DNA of 64,000 bases from Cellulomonas denverensis (GCF_012396125.1 NZ_JAAXOX010000004.1:186001-250000); one strand, 5' to 3'; positions 51,830 through 61,888 are shown, numbered from the stretch's first letter. Made by a program: numbers and translations. The notes: a model not told the origin generated them from the letters alone.

Positions 51830-52710
51830 TGACCCCCGACCACCGCACCGGACCGCTGACCAGCGACCAGGCCGACGCCGTGCGGGACCTGGCCCGGACC
51901 GCCGCCGAGGCCGACGGCGTCCCACCGCTGTCCGAACAACCGCTGCTTTGGCTGACCGGCGCAGGCCCCCAGGTGCACCACCTGGTGCTCGGCAACCGGC
52001 AGGACGTGGTCGGCTACGCCCAGCTCGACCGCCGCGATCCGGCCCGGGCCACCGCCGAGCTGGTCGTGCACCCCGCCCACCGCCGCCGCGGCCTGGGCAG
52101 CGCGTTGCTGGACGCCCTGGCCGCACTGAACGACGGCGTGGACCTGTGGGCGCACGGCGACCTGGCACCCGCCCGGGCGCTGGCCACGCGCCGCGGCCTG
52201 CCGGTGGTGCGCGAGCTGTGGCAGATGCGGCTGGACCCACTGGTGCTGCCCGACCCGGTCGACCCGTCGCCCGGGGTGCGGCTGCGGACCTTCGAGCCCG
52301 GCCGGGACGAGGACGCCTGGCTGGCGCTGAACTCGGCCGCCTTCGCGAGCCACCCGGAACAGGGCCGGCTCACCCTGGACGATCTGCGCGCCCGCCAGGC
52401 CGAACCCTGGTTCGACCCCAACGGCTTCCTGCTCGCCGAGTCGGCCGACGGCGGACGGCTGCTCGCGGCCGGTTGGACCAAGATCCCGCCGGGCGAGGAC
52501 GAGGGCGAGATCTACGTGCTCGGCGTGCACCCGGACGCCCAGGGCCGCGGACTGGGCCGGCTGCTCACCGAGCGGATGCTGCGCCACCTGGCCGGCCGGG
52601 GACTGCGGGCGGTGGTGCTCTACACCGAGGGCGACAACACCGCGGCGATCGCCACCTACCGGCGGGCCGGCTTCGACCGCAGCGCCGTGGACGTGGTCTA
52701 CCGGCTCTGA
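51829..52710 (+). CDS. mshD: Mycothiol synthase
   Basis: This 293-residue protein has two GNAT acetyltransferase domains. It adds the acetyl group to Cys-GlcN-Ins in the last step of mycothiol synthesis. The C-terminal (active) domain has the acetyl-CoA loop [14 protein letters not shown] and the blocks [21 protein letters not shown] (as joined pieces [12 protein letters not shown] and [12 protein letters not shown]) and VDVVYRL at the end. The N-terminal domain has [15 protein letters not shown]. The [13 protein letters not shown] segment is typical of MshD. This gene is a strong actinobacterial marker. It is followed 61 bp later by ppk. Confidence 0.93.
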   Translation: MTPDHRTGPLTSDQADAVRDLARTAAEADGVPPLSEQPLLWLTGAGPQVHHLVLGNRQDVVGYAQLDRRDPARATAELVVHPAHRRRGLGSALLDALAALNDGVDLWAHGDLAPARALATRRGLPVVRELWQMRLDPLVLPDPVDPSPGVRLRTFEPGRDEDAWLALNSAAFASHPEQGRLTLDDLRARQAEPWFDPNGFLLAESADGGRLLAAGWTKIPPGEDEGEIYVLGVHPDAQGRGLGRLLTERMLRHLAGRGLRAVVLYTEGDNTAAIATYRRAGFDRSAVDVVYRL

Positions 52711-52771
52711 CCCGGCACCCGGTCCCGCGCTCGGTCACCCACCGGACACCTTCGGGTGCCACCATGGGGCG

Positions 52772-55237
52772 ATGAGCGACAACCCGGACCAGCCTCCCCG
52801 CGGTCGCACCCGCCGGACCGGCACCGCCGCGGCCACCAGCGGGCGTCAGACGGCCAACGGCCGCAGCAGCACCGCGAGCACCCGCCGCCGGTCGCCCGCC
52901 CGCGGTGCCGCCGCCGCGAGCACCGCCCCGGAACCCGCCGCCGACGCCGGGCAGGCCGGGGACGGGCGCGCCCGCAACCCGCGCCCGCTCGCACCGGAGC
53001 TGGCCGCGCACATCGCCGAGCACATCGCGCCCACCGACGGTGAGCCCGCGCCGCCGGTGGTGGCCGACCCGCTGCCGGACGACCGGTTCCTGGACCGGGA
53101 GATCTCCTGGCTGGCGTTCAACCAGCGAGTGCTGGAGATGGCCGAGGACGACGGTCAGCCGCTGCTGGAGCGGGTGCGCTACCTGGCGATCTTCGCCTCC
53201 AACCTGGACGAGTTCTTCATGGTCCGGGTGGCCGGCCTCAAGCGCCGGATCGCCGCCGGGCTGGCGGTGACCGCGGCCTCGGGGCTGAGCCCGCGGCAGG
53301 TGCTGGAGTCGATCTCCGAGCGCGCGCACGAGCTGATGGACCGGCACGCCGCGGTGTTCACCGAGCAGGTCCAGCCCGCGCTGGCCGCCGAGGGGATCAC
53401 GCTGGTGCGCTGGGAGGAGTTGGGCGACGCCGAGCAGGACCGGCTGCGCAAGTTCTTCCGCAAGCAGATCTTCCCGGTGCTGACCCCGCTGGCGGTCGAC
53501 CCCGCGCACCCGTTCCCGTACATCTCCGGCCTGTCGCTCAACCTGGCCGTCGTGGTGAGCAACCCGACCACCGGCAAGGAGCACTTCGCCCGGGTCAAGG
53601 TCCCGCCGCTGCTGCCCCGCTACATCGCGGTGGACGCCAAGGGCCGGCCGAGCGCCACCGCCGGGCAGGCGCCGATGGACAAGCGGCCGATGTCCTTCGT
53701 CCCGATCGAGGACGTGATCGCCCAGCACCTGGACTACCTGTTCCCGGGGATGGAGATCCGCGAGCACCACACCTTCCGGGTCACCCGGAACGAGGACGTG
53801 GAGGTCGAGGAGGACGATGCCGAGAACCTGCTGCAGGCGCTGGAGAAGGAGCTGCTGCGCCGCCGGTTCGGCCCGCCGGTCCGGCTGGAGGTGGCCCGGT
53901 CGATCAGCCCGCGGATCCGCCAGCTGCTGATCCGCGAGCTCGGGGTGGTCGAGGAGGAGGTGTACCAGCTGCCCGCGCCGCTGGACCACACCGGCCTGAA
54001 CCTGATCGCCGACCTGGACCGCCCGGACCTGCAGTACCCGAAGTTCGTGCCGACCACGCACCGGTTCCTGGCCGAGGTGGAGTCCGCCACCCCGAGCGAC
54101 GTCTTCGCCGCGATCCGGGCCCGGGACATCCTGCTGCACCACCCCTACGACTCGTTCAGCACCTCGGTGCAGACCTTCCTGGAGCAGGCCGCCGCCGATC
54201 CGAAGGTGCTGGCGATCAAGCAGACGCTCTACCGCACCTCCGGTGACTCGCCGATCGTGGACGCCCTGATCGACGCCGCCGAGGCCGGCAAGCAGGTGCT
54301 GGCGCTGGTCGAGATCAAGGCCCGGTTCGACGAGCAGGCCAACATCGGCTGGGCACGCAAGCTGGAGCAGGCCGGGGTGCACGTGGTCTACGGCATCGTC
54401 GGGCTGAAGACGCACGCCAAGCTCTCGCTGGTGGTCCGGCAGGAGTCGGACGGCCTGCGCCGCTACTGCCACGTCGGCACCGGGAACTACAACCCGAAGA
54501 CCGCGCGCCTGTACACCGACCTGGGCCTGCTCACCTGCGACCCGGATGTCGGCCAGGACCTGACCCGGCTGTTCAACCAGTTGTCCGGCTACGCGCCCAA
54601 GTCCCGGTTCCACCGGCTGCTGGTCGCGCCGCGCTCGGTGCGCTCCGGCCTGATCGAGCGGATCGACCGCGAGGCGCAGGCGGCCCGCGAGGGACGGCCG
54701 AGCTGGATCAAGATCAAGGTCAACTCGATGGTGGACGAGGAGACCATCGACGCGCTGTACCGGGCCTCCCGGGCCGGCGTGCCGATCGACCTGGTGGTGC
54801 GCGGGATCTGCGCGATGCGGCCCGGGGTGCCCGGCCTGTCCGAGACCGTCCGGGTGCGGTCCATCCTGGGCCGGTTCCTGGAGCACTCGCGGGTGTTCGC
54901 CTTCTGCGCCGACGGCGGGATGCGCAAGGACCTGGTCGACGGCGGCAAGGAGTCCGACGTGCTGATCCCGGGCCCGGAGGTGTTCATCGGCTCCGCGGAC
55001 CTGATGCACCGCAACCTGGACCGCCGGGTGGAGGCCCTGGTCCGGATCGCCGAGCCGGAGCAGATCGCCGAGCTGGTCGACCTGATGGACGAGTCGATGT
55101 CGGATGCGACCTCCACCTGGCACCTCGGGCCGGACGGGGTGTGGACCCGGCACGCCTTCGGTGAGGAGGGGCGGCTGCGCGACCTGCAGTCGGCGCTGAT
55201 CTACCGGCAGCGCCGTCGGCTGGGCGCGGGTCGATGA
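52772..55237 (+). CDS. ppk: Polyphosphate kinase 1
   Basis: This 821-residue PPK1 (RNA-degradosome polyphosphate kinase type) makes inorganic polyphosphate from ATP reversibly. The first ~100 residues are Ala/Arg/Pro-rich and low complexity, an extension common in actinobacteria. The core begins at [27 protein letters not shown] sequence ([17 protein letters not shown]) and includes [24 protein letters not shown], the phosphorylated His548 in [13 protein letters not shown], and CHVGTGNYN. The active-site motifs are intact. The stop overlaps the start of the mutT1-like gene (ATGA). ATG 52772 has only a weak GGGG site. Cytosolic. Confidence 0.96.
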   Translation: MSDNPDQPPRGRTRRTGTAAATSGRQTANGRSSTASTRRRSPARGAAAASTAPEPAADAGQAGDGRARNPRPLAPELAAHIAEHIAPTDGEPAPPVVADPLPDDRFLDREISWLAFNQRVLEMAEDDGQPLLERVRYLAIFASNLDEFFMVRVAGLKRRIAAGLAVTAASGLSPRQVLESISERAHELMDRHAAVFTEQVQPALAAEGITLVRWEELGDAEQDRLRKFFRKQIFPVLTPLAVDPAHPFPYISGLSLNLAVVVSNPTTGKEHFARVKVPPLLPRYIAVDAKGRPSATAGQAPMDKRPMSFVPIEDVIAQHLDYLFPGMEIREHHTFRVTRNEDVEVEEDDAENLLQALEKELLRRRFGPPVRLEVARSISPRIRQLLIRELGVVEEEVYQLPAPLDHTGLNLIADLDRPDLQYPKFVPTTHRFLAEVESATPSDVFAAIRARDILLHHPYDSFSTSVQTFLEQAAADPKVLAIKQTLYRTSGDSPIVDALIDAAEAGKQVLALVEIKARFDEQANIGWARKLEQAGVHVVYGIVGLKTHAKLSLVVRQESDGLRRYCHVGTGNYNPKTARLYTDLGLLTCDPDVGQDLTRLFNQLSGYAPKSRFHRLLVAPRSVRSGLIERIDREAQAAREGRPSWIKIKVNSMVDEETIDALYRASRAGVPIDLVVRGICAMRPGVPGLSETVRVRSILGRFLEHSRVFAFCADGGMRKDLVDGGKESDVLIPGPEVFIGSADLMHRNLDRRVEALVRIAEPEQIAELVDLMDESMSDATSTWHLGPDGVWTRHAFGEEGRLRDLQSALIYRQRRRLGAGR

Positions 55238-56268
55238 GCCCGGGCACCACCGTCGCCGACGCGGCCCGTGCCGCCCGCACCGCCCGGGAGGCCAAGCGTC
55301 CCCAGCTGGTCGAGGCGGCCGGGGCCCTGGTGTGGCGGGTGCGGCAGGGCCGGTTGCAGGTCGCCCTGGTGCACCGGCCGCGCTACCGGGACTGGTCCTG
55401 GCCCAAGGGCAAGGTCGAACCCGAGGAGCACGTCACCGTCGCCGCGATCCGGGAGGTCGAGGAGGAGACCGGCCTGCCGATCGTGCTCGGCCGCCCGCTG
55501 CCCGGCCTGGAGTACGCGCTGTCCGACGGCCGGCACAAGCGGGTGCACTACTGGGCGGCCCAGGTCGCCGGTCGCCCCGAGGGCCCGGCGCTGCACGCCC
55601 GGCCGCCGTTCGCGCACGCCGAGGCCAGCGAGATCGACCGGGTGGCCTGGATGGACGCCACGGTCGCCCGGCGCAAGCTGACCCGGCGGGCGGACACCGA
55701 ACCGCTGGACACCCTGGTGAAGGCGCACCAGCGCGGCCGCCTGGACACCCGGGCGTTCGTGGTGGTGCGGCACGGCCGGGCCCGCAGCCGGGCGGCGCAC
55801 GACGGCGCGGAGCAGACCCGTCCGCTGACCCCGGTGGGTCGCCGGCAGGCGGAGGGCCTGGTGCCGCTGCTGTCCGCCTTCGGGGTGGCCGAGCTGGTCA
55901 GCAGCCCGTGGGCGCGCTGCCGGGGCACCGTCGAGCCCTATGCCACCGCGGCGGGGCTGCCGGTGACCGAGCTGGCCCCGCTGACCGAACACGCCCACCG
56001 CGACGATCCGGCCGGCACCGCCGCCGCGGTCGAGGCGCTGATCACCGAGCGGGCCGGTGTGGTGGACCTGGCGCTGTGCACGCACCGGCCGGTGCTGCCC
56101 ACCGTGGTCGGGGTGATCGCCGACCGGGCGCGCGGCAAGGCCCGGGCGGCACTGCCCACCGCCGACCCGTGGCTGCGGCCCGGGGAGATGCTGGTGGCGC
56201 ACGTCGCCACCGCCCCGGACCAGCAGGGCCGGCTGCGGGTGCAGGCGGTGGAGCGGCACCTGCCCTGA
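55234..56268 (+). CDS. mutT1: Nudix hydrolase with C-terminal histidine-phosphatase domain (MutT1-like)
   Basis: This 344-residue two-domain protein has a Nudix domain (about 25-160) with the Nudix box [20 protein letters not shown] followed by TGL, and a histidine phosphatase domain (about 170-340) with the RHG motif VVVRHGRA and a later CTHRPVLPT block. Mycobacterial MutT1 of this architecture hydrolyses 8-oxo-dGTP and diadenosine polyphosphates. The ATG at 55234 overlaps the ppk stop, so the two are translationally coupled, as in mycobacteria where ppk and mutT1 are neighbours. Cytosolic. Confidence 0.92.
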   Translation: MSPGTTVADAARAARTAREAKRPQLVEAAGALVWRVRQGRLQVALVHRPRYRDWSWPKGKVEPEEHVTVAAIREVEEETGLPIVLGRPLPGLEYALSDGRHKRVHYWAAQVAGRPEGPALHARPPFAHAEASEIDRVAWMDATVARRKLTRRADTEPLDTLVKAHQRGRLDTRAFVVVRHGRARSRAAHDGAEQTRPLTPVGRRQAEGLVPLLSAFGVAELVSSPWARCRGTVEPYATAAGLPVTELAPLTEHAHRDDPAGTAAAVEALITERAGVVDLALCTHRPVLPTVVGVIADRARGKARAALPTADPWLRPGEMLVAHVATAPDQQGRLRVQAVERHLP

Positions 56269-56293
56269 CCCGGCGGGCGCCGCTCCGTGCGGA

Positions 56294-56791
56294 TCAGATG
56301 CCGGAGTCGCGCAGGGTGCCGGTCACGTCGGACGGGGAGACCAGCAGGCACTGGATGATCCGGTCGTCGGCGCCCTCCCAACCGTCCTGCTGCGGCTGGA
56401 GCGGCATGAAGTCGAGCCCCGACTCCTCGTAGGACAGGCCGACGAACCCGGCGAACTCGTCGTAGCAGAACTGGGAGGCCTGCTCGTCGATGGCGTCCTC
56501 ACCCGGGAAGTCGCCCTCGGGGAGCTCGAGCTCGGCGTAGATCTCCACGTCGTGGGCCTCATCGCACGGGATGGTGCCCGCGGTGGAGATGTCGCCGCTG
56601 CCGAGCGAGGCGTAGTCGAGGCAGTCCCCGACCCGCAGGGAGAACACGCTCGCGTCGGAGGCCTCGGTGATCTCACCGGTGGACTCGTCGCGCTCGGCGT
56701 CGTCGGAGCTGCAGGCGGCCAGCATCGTGACGGTCAGGAGGGCCGCGGCGACCACTGCGGCACGCCGGACCGGGGTTGAGAAGAGGGACAT
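56294..56791 (-). CDS. Septum-formation-domain lipoprotein, copy 1
   Basis: This 165-residue protein has a signal peptide with lipobox (MLAAC). The domain has the septum-formation pattern: FSLRVGDCLDYASLG, TIPCDEAHDVEIYAELELP (first cysteine pair), FCYDEFAGFVGLSYEES and a C-terminal IIQCLLVSP. The four cysteines outside the lipobox are expected to pair. It is similar to the lipoprotein at 56974-57468, with about the same length and spacing. Proteins with this domain (PF13845 type) are surface-anchored in actinobacteria; their function is not settled. ATG 56791. Convergent with mutT1. Confidence 0.82.
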   Translation of the reverse strand: MSLFSTPVRRAAVVAAALLTVTMLAACSSDDAERDESTGEITEASDASVFSLRVGDCLDYASLGSGDISTAGTIPCDEAHDVEIYAELELPEGDFPGEDAIDEQASQFCYDEFAGFVGLSYEESGLDFMPLQPQQDGWEGADDRIIQCLLVSPSDVTGTLRDSGI

Positions 56792-56923
56792 GGCCGGAAG
56801 TACAGCAACCCCCAGATGCCGGCACCGCGGGACCCGGGTGGTGTCCCGGGGCCCGGTGAGGGCGCTCGGCCCACGCGCTGAGCGGACCACTCAGACCCGA
56901 TCCGCACGACGCCGCCATGACGA

Positions 56924-56953
56924 ACGGCGCGACCCCCGTAGGGGCCGCGCCGT
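56924..56953 (-). terminator. Hairpin terminator after lipoprotein copy 2
   Basis: ACGGCGCG (56924-56931) pairs with CGCGCCGT (56946-56953), with CCCC/GGGG pairing inside. Outer ACCACTCAGA (56886-56895) can also pair with TCTGAGTGGT (56953-56962). It lies between the two tandem lipoprotein genes. Confidence 0.75.
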
Positions 56954-56973
56954 CTGAGTGGTGTGCCGGATCG

Positions 56974-57468
56974 TCAGACCCCGGAGCCCTCCAGGGTCCC
57001 GGTGATCCGCTCCGGGCTCATCAGGATGCACTGAATGGTGCGGTCGTCGACCTGCTCCCAGCCCTCCTGCAGCGGGGTCATCGGCTGGACCTCCAGCGAG
57101 GACTCCTCGTAGGACAGCCCGACGAAGCCGGCGAACTCGTCGTAGCAGAACTGGGCGGCCTGCTCCTCGATGTCGGCCGGGAAGTCGCCCTCCGGGAGGA
57201 CCTTCTCGGCGTAGATCTCGGAGTCGTGCTCGTCGGAGCAGGGCACGGTCGGCAGCGAGGAGACCTCCTCCTCCAGCGCACCGGCGGACAGGTCCAGGCA
57301 GTCGCCGACTGCGACGCTGAACACGTCCGCGTCGGCGGAGGCGGTGATCTCACCGGAGGACTCGTCGCGCTGGGCCTCCGGCGCGGAGGTGGAACAACCA
57401 GAGAGGGCGAGGGTGGCCACAGCCAGGCCACCGAGGACATAGGTGAGGTTCAGCTTCCGCACAGACAT
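56974..57468 (-). CDS. Septum-formation-domain lipoprotein, copy 2
   Basis: This 164-residue paralog of the preceding lipoprotein has the lipobox ALSGC, then FSVAVGDCLDLSAGAL, VPCSDEHDSEIYAEKVLP, the same FCYDEFAGFVGLSYEES block and IQCILMSP. The start ATG 57468 gives a normal signal peptide (MSVRKLNLTYVLGG); ATG 57489 would add seven residues. The shared block and domain spacing indicate tandem duplication, but a terminator lies between them, so they are separately transcribed. The gene is downstream of the pit gene (stop 57545) on the same strand. Confidence 0.8.
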   Translation of the reverse strand: MSVRKLNLTYVLGGLAVATLALSGCSTSAPEAQRDESSGEITASADADVFSVAVGDCLDLSAGALEEEVSSLPTVPCSDEHDSEIYAEKVLPEGDFPADIEEQAAQFCYDEFAGFVGLSYEESSLEVQPMTPLQEGWEQVDDRTIQCILMSPERITGTLEGSGV

Positions 57469-57544
57469 GCCCCGCAGTGAACCGGACATCGAAGCGATTC
57501 GTCCACTTCGGGTGATTCGAGCGATTAGTCCGAACGGGTGACGG

Positions 57545-58546
57545 TCAGCCCAGAATGGCGTGCAACACCATGTAGACCACACCGGCCACCAACGCCGCCG
57601 CCGGGATGGTCAGCACCCAGGCCGCGCCGATGCTCTTGGCCACGCCCCAGCGCACCGCCGACAGCCGCTTGGTGGCGCCGACACCCATGATCGCGGAGGT
57701 GATCGTGTGCGTGGTCGACACCGGCGCGTGCAGCCAGTAGGCGTTCACGTACAGCACGATCGCGGACACCGACTCGGCCACGAAGCCGCGGGCCGGGTCC
57801 AGCTCGATGATCTTGCGGCCCAGGGTGCGCATGATCCGCCAGCCACCCGAATAGGTGCCCAGCGAGATCGCACCCGCGGCGGCCAGCTTCACCCACAGCG
57901 GGATCGAGTCGCCGTCGTGGAAGCCACCGGCCACCAGGGCCAGCACGATCACGCCCATCGTCTTCTGCGCGTCCTGCAGACCGTGACCGAGCGCCATCGC
58001 GGCGGCCGAGGCGGTCTGCGCGATCCGGAACCGGCGCTGGGCCGGCGCCGGGGACGCCCGGCGCACCAGCCACAGCACGCCGACCATCACCGCGAACGCG
58101 AGCGCGAAGCCGATCAGCGGGGAGACCACCATCGGGATGACGACCTTGTCCAGGATCGCCGACCAGTGCACCGTGATCCCGGACGCGACGCCCACCCCGG
58201 CCAGGCCGCCGATCAGCGCGTGCGTGGACGACGACGGCAGGCCGAGCCACCAGGTGATCAGGTTCCAGGTGATCGCCCCGACCAGCGCGGACAGCACGAT
58301 CACCAGACCGGAATGGGGTGCGACGTCGTCGATGCTGACGATGTCGTGCGCGATGGTGGTCGCCACGTGGGTGCCCAGCAGCGCACCGACCAGGTTGAAC
58401 ACCGCCGCCATCAGCAGCGCCGCCCGCGGGGTCAGTGCCCGGGTGGACACCGAGGTCGCGATGGCATTCGCCGCGTCGTGGAAGCCGTTGGTGTAGTCGA
58501 AGCCGAGCGCGAACGCGACGACCACGACGACGAGCGCGATCTCCAC
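57545..58546 (-). CDS. pit: Low-affinity inorganic phosphate transporter, Pit family
   Basis: This 333-residue membrane protein of the PHO4/Pit family has about ten helices and two inverted repeats. The first has GFDYTNGFHDAANAIATSVS and the second has APVSTTHTITSAIMG with VRWGVAKSI. It transports metal-phosphate with protons. GTG 58546 is the start. It lies 6 bp after the DUF47 gene, its usual partner, and a PHO-box array precedes that gene. The pair would be induced by the PhoP regulator under phosphate limitation, if the boxes are functional. Confidence 0.94.
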   Translation of the reverse strand: MEIALVVVVVAFALGFDYTNGFHDAANAIATSVSTRALTPRAALLMAAVFNLVGALLGTHVATTIAHDIVSIDDVAPHSGLVIVLSALVGAITWNLITWWLGLPSSSTHALIGGLAGVGVASGITVHWSAILDKVVIPMVVSPLIGFALAFAVMVGVLWLVRRASPAPAQRRFRIAQTASAAAMALGHGLQDAQKTMGVIVLALVAGGFHDGDSIPLWVKLAAAGAISLGTYSGGWRIMRTLGRKIIELDPARGFVAESVSAIVLYVNAYWLHAPVSTTHTITSAIMGVGATKRLSAVRWGVAKSIGAAWVLTIPAAALVAGVVYMVLHAILG

Positions 58547-58552
58547 GGGAGC

Positions 58553-59173
58553 TCAGGACTCCTTGAGCGCGATGGTCTCGACGGTGTTCGCGACCTTCTC
58601 GAAGGCGTCGGCCGCGTCCTCCAGCTTCTCGACGACCTCCTTCAGCTTCATCAGCAGGATCGGGTCGGCGATCTCGTCGAACATCTGGGCGAGCAGCTTG
58701 CGGTGCGACTTGTCCGCCTGGTTCTCCAGCCGGTTCACCTCGACCCAGTACTCGCCGAGGGAGTCCATCGAGCGCAGCCGCGGCATCGCGTCGGCGGTCA
58801 GCTCGGCGCACCGCTGCAGGACCTGCACCTGGTCCGACACCCGCTTGGGCAGCTCATCCAGCTTGTAGAGGACGATCAGGTCGGCCGCCTCGTCCATGAA
58901 GTCCATGCAGTCGTCCAGCGCGGAGGCCAGGCCGTAGATGTCGTCCCGGTCGAACGGGGTGACGAAGGTCTGGTTCAGCCGCCGCATGATCGAGTGGGTG
59001 GCCTCGTCGGCCAGGTGCTCGACCTCGTTGATCTGCTTGGCGATCGACTTGCGGGTCGACCGGTCCGCCCCGAGCAGCTCGGCGAGCAGATTCGCGCCGG
59101 TGACGAGGTGGGACGCCGAGGCGGCGAGGAGGTCGAAGAACGAGGTGTCGCGCGGAGTGAGGCGCAGGCGCAC
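58553..59173 (-). CDS. DUF47 (PhoU-like) family protein
   Basis: This 206-residue all-helical protein of the DUF47/PhoU-like family is typically encoded next to Pit transporters and is thought to regulate them. It begins at GTG 59173 (MRLRLTPRDTSFFDLL). Conserved acidic blocks for metal binding are INEVEHLADEATHSIMRRL, ALDDCMDFMDEAADLI and LENQADKSHRKLL. It is the first gene of the DUF47-pit operon, downstream of the PHO boxes at 59223-59264. Cytosolic. Confidence 0.92.
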   Translation of the reverse strand: MRLRLTPRDTSFFDLLAASASHLVTGANLLAELLGADRSTRKSIAKQINEVEHLADEATHSIMRRLNQTFVTPFDRDDIYGLASALDDCMDFMDEAADLIVLYKLDELPKRVSDQVQVLQRCAELTADAMPRLRSMDSLGEYWVEVNRLENQADKSHRKLLAQMFDEIADPILLMKLKEVVEKLEDAADAFEKVANTVETIALKES

Positions 59174-59208
59174 GGGGGGCTCCCAGTGAGAGGGCTCTGG
59201 TCAGGCAC

Positions 59209-59264
59209 AGGCTAGGGCAGCCAACGGGTGAACACGCAACCCTCAAGATGAACGCCGGGTGAAC
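59209..59264 (-). promoter_or_regulatory. PHO-box array and promoter of the DUF47-pit operon
   Basis: On the minus strand GTTCACCCGGC (59254-59264) and GTTCATCTTGA (59243-59253) form contiguous 11-bp direct repeats, with a third GTTCACCCGTT unit at 59223-59233. A -10-like TAGCCT lies at 59209-59214. This matches the actinobacterial PhoP direct-repeat pattern. Confidence 0.7.
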
Positions 59265-59537
59265 GACGGATGCCTCCCCGCTGATCAGCGCGGGCGGTGT
59301 GACCGAGGTCCCGGCAGCGGTGTGAGCTTCGTCGCTCACGACACGCGCAGTCGGGGAGATCGGAACGGATGAGCGACGCCGGACCGGGAAGCGCCTCTCG
59401 GCGCGTGGCCGCTCGAAGCGGCTGATATTGGAGCCCGGGGCTTACCGCGGCCCGACGTCGATGTCCATTTTACTCGCCACGGCCCGGACGTCACCCGGCG
59501 GGGGCGTGAGACATCCCACCCGCCGCATGGGAATGCG
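59265..59537. other. Intergenic region between the phosphate operon and the next gene
   Basis: No ORF with coding features, RNA gene or repeat was recognised. A locally AT-richer patch (about 59425-59475) lies in the middle. Both neighbours are leftward genes. Confidence 0.5.
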
Positions 59538-60185
59538 TCATTCCAGCAGGTCGGCCCGCCACAGCCCGGCGGCGTGCTCCAGCTCCTCGGCGGTGCGCAA
59601 CAGTCCGTCGGCGCCCCGGGTCAGCCGGCCCGCCGCGTCGGCATCCGCGAAGTCCAGGTGGTCGGCGTCGAAGGCGGCGCCGGTGGCCAGCACCCGGCAG
59701 AACGCCGCCCCGCGCTCCAGGGCCACCGCCAGGTCGCCGGTGTAGACCCCGGACAGCACCGCGTCCAGCACCTGGCGCAGTTCGTCCGGCCCGGGCGGGG
59801 ACACCACTCCGGCGACCGCGTGCGACACCTGCGCCGCGTCCAGGCCGAGCCGGTACCGCTCGGCCAGGGTGCCCGGGTCGCGCCGCACCCACTCCCGCAG
59901 CACGTACAGCCGCCAGAGCGTGCCCGGCAGGGTGGTCGCCGGGCAGTCCGCCCACAGCGCCGCCAGGGTGTCCAGACCCTCGGACTCCACCAGGTGCACC
60001 AGGCGATCGAGCAGTGCCGGGTCCTCCTCCGCACCGGCCCGTCCGCCGTGCACCAGCGCCGCCGCCGTGGTGTACGCCACCCGCGAGCGCAGCGCCGGAT
60101 CGATCCCACCGGGGATCTGGTCCGCGGACTGCGGGTCGAGCATGGCCGGTCGGCGGAAACGGGGGCGGGGCTGGTCGGCACTCAT
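59538..60185 (-). CDS. Conserved actinobacterial protein of unknown function
   Basis: This 215-residue, helix-rich, soluble protein is taken from ATG 60185; GTG 60188 and TTG 60194 are alternatives. The sequence SADQPRPRFRRPAMLDPQSA is a conserved-looking N-terminus, followed by ALLDRLVHLVESEGLDTLAALWAD and TTLPGTLWRLYVLREWV. The rest is rich in Asp/Ala/Arg. No catalytic motif or domain is recognised and no signal peptide is seen. It lies alone between the pit operon and the divergent sugar porter. I do not assign a function. Confidence 0.6.
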   Translation of the reverse strand: MSADQPRPRFRRPAMLDPQSADQIPGGIDPALRSRVAYTTAAALVHGGRAGAEEDPALLDRLVHLVESEGLDTLAALWADCPATTLPGTLWRLYVLREWVRRDPGTLAERYRLGLDAAQVSHAVAGVVSPPGPDELRQVLDAVLSGVYTGDLAVALERGAAFCRVLATGAAFDADHLDFADADAAGRLTRGADGLLRTAEELEHAAGLWRADLLE

Positions 60186-60399
60186 CACCGGCAATTGTCC
60201 GCCGCACCGCCACCCGTGGCCAACGCCGGAGCACTCACATCCCGCCCCTCGCCGCGCGCATCGCGCTGACCGGCGCTAACGTCCCGGGAGGCCGTTCCGG
60301 GTGCGGGACGTGCCGACCTGGTCAAAGGTGGGAGAGCCCTCGACCGGCGCCCAACGATGTGCACCGGCCGTCGGTCCCGCGCGTCGGAAGGATGTCGTC
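60186..60399. other. Divergent intergenic region upstream of the sugar porter
   Basis: Contains a -10-like TAACGT at 60277-60282 without a matching -35, and a ribosome site GGAAGG before ATG 60400. No other element was recognised. Confidence 0.45.
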
Positions 60400-61839
60400 A
60401 TGACAGGCAGTACACCCGCGCAGGGCCGGCACCCCGCGCACAACAAGGCGATCGGACTCGCGATCGCCGCCGCGGTGGGCGGATTCCTGTTCGGCTTCGA
60501 CAGCTCCGTGATCAACGGCGCGGTGGACGCGATCCAGGGCCAGTTCGACCTGGGGTCCACCCTGACCGGGTTCGCGGTGGCCGTCGCGCTGCTGGGCTGT
60601 GCACTCGGCGCCTGGGCCGGTGGCCGGCTGGCCGACCACTGGGGCCGCACCAAGGTGATGGTGCTCGGCGCGGTGCTGTTCTTCATCTCCTCGATCCTGT
60701 CCGCGCTGGCGTTCAGCGTCTGGGACCTGATCCTGTGGCGGGTGCTGGCCGGTGTCGGCATCGGCATCGCCTCGGTGATCGCCCCGGCCTACATCGCGGA
60801 GATCGCCCCCGCAGCGCTGCGTGGCCGGCTCGGCTCGCTGCAGCAGCTCGCGATCACGCTGGGTATCTTCGCGGCACTGCTGTCCGACCAGTTGCTGCAG
60901 GAGGCCGCCGGTGGCGCCTCCGAGGTGCTCTGGCTGGGCTGGGAGGCGTGGCGGTGGATGTTCCTGGTCGCGGTGATCCCGGCCGCGATCTACGGCATCC
61001 TCGCGCTGCGGATCCCGGAGTCCCCGCGGTACCTGGTGGCCCAGGGCCGGCACGACGACGCGGTCAAGGTCCTGGAGGGCGTGCTCGGCGCCGACGAGGA
61101 CCCCGCCGAGCGGGTGGCGCAGATCGAGCAGTCGATCAAGAAGGACCAGGAGAACGCGCAGAAGGCGACCCTGCGCGGCCCGCGGTTCGGCCTGCTGCCG
61201 GTGGTGTGGACCGGCATCCTGCTGTCGGTCTTCCAGCAGTTCGTCGGGATCAACGTGATCTTCTACTACTCGACGACACTGTGGCAGGCGGTCGGCTTCG
61301 ACGAGAGCCAGTCGTTCCTGGTCTCCACCATCACCTCGGTCACCAATGTGGCGGTCACCTTCATCGCGATCGCCCTGATCGACAAGGTCGGCCGCCGCCC
61401 GATCCTGCTCACCGGGTCCGCGGGCATGACCATCTCCCTGGCGGTGATGGCGCTGGCCTTCACCCAGTCCTCCGGCTCCGGCGACGACGTGTCGCTGCCC
61501 GGCGCCTGGGGTCCGGTGGCGCTGGTCGCGGCCAATGCCTTCGTGGTGTTCTTCGGCGCGTCCTGGGGCCCGCTGGTCTGGGTGCTGCTGGGCGAGATGT
61601 TCCCGAACCGGATCCGCGCCGCCGCCCTCGGGGTGGCCGCCGCCGCGCAGTGGATCGCGAACTTCCTGATCACCGTGACCTTCCCGCCGCTGCTGGACCA
61701 GTTCGGCGCCACCGGTCCGTACCTGATGTACGCGATCTTCGCCGGGCTGTCCTTCGTCTTCGTGCTGGGCAAGGTGCCGGAGACCAAGGGCGTCGAGCTG
61801 GAGGACATGGAGAACCTGCCCCCGGCCCGCCGCCGCTGA
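60400..61839 (+). CDS. Sugar porter family MFS transporter
   Basis: This 479-residue protein has twelve membrane helices. The start is ATG 60400 with GGAAGG upstream. Sugar porter signatures are present: GFLFGFDSSVINGAVDAI in helix 1, GGRLADHWGRTKVMVLG between helices 2 and 3, IPESPRYLVAQGRHDDA after helix 6, QQFVGINVIFYYSTTLWQAVG in helix 7 (two joined blocks, QQFVGINVIFYYS and TTLWQAVG), DKVGRRPILLTGS, and PETKGVELEDME at the end. It is a proton-coupled sugar or polyol importer, with the exact sugar unknown (xylose, galactose and glucose are typical). It ends at the hairpin 61854-61888. Confidence 0.92.
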   Translation: MTGSTPAQGRHPAHNKAIGLAIAAAVGGFLFGFDSSVINGAVDAIQGQFDLGSTLTGFAVAVALLGCALGAWAGGRLADHWGRTKVMVLGAVLFFISSILSALAFSVWDLILWRVLAGVGIGIASVIAPAYIAEIAPAALRGRLGSLQQLAITLGIFAALLSDQLLQEAAGGASEVLWLGWEAWRWMFLVAVIPAAIYGILALRIPESPRYLVAQGRHDDAVKVLEGVLGADEDPAERVAQIEQSIKKDQENAQKATLRGPRFGLLPVVWTGILLSVFQQFVGINVIFYYSTTLWQAVGFDESQSFLVSTITSVTNVAVTFIAIALIDKVGRRPILLTGSAGMTISLAVMALAFTQSSGSGDDVSLPGAWGPVALVAANAFVVFFGASWGPLVWVLLGEMFPNRIRAAALGVAAAAQWIANFLITVTFPPLLDQFGATGPYLMYAIFAGLSFVFVLGKVPETKGVELEDMENLPPARRR

Positions 61840-61853
61840 ACGACCACTCACGC

Positions 61854-61888
61854 ACGGCCCGGTCCGCCTGAGTGGGCGGCCGGGCCGT
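61854..61888 (+). terminator. Hairpin terminator after the sugar porter
   Basis: ACGGCCCGG (61854-61862) pairs with CCGGGCCGT (61880-61888); an inner CCGCC/GGCGG stem also forms. No T run follows. Confidence 0.75.

Noticed and set aside
59425..59475. Possible tRNA or small RNA in the gap beside the phosphate operon
   Set aside because: Some GC-paired segments exist, but no cloverleaf, no GTTCRANNC T-loop and no CCA-end could be drawn.
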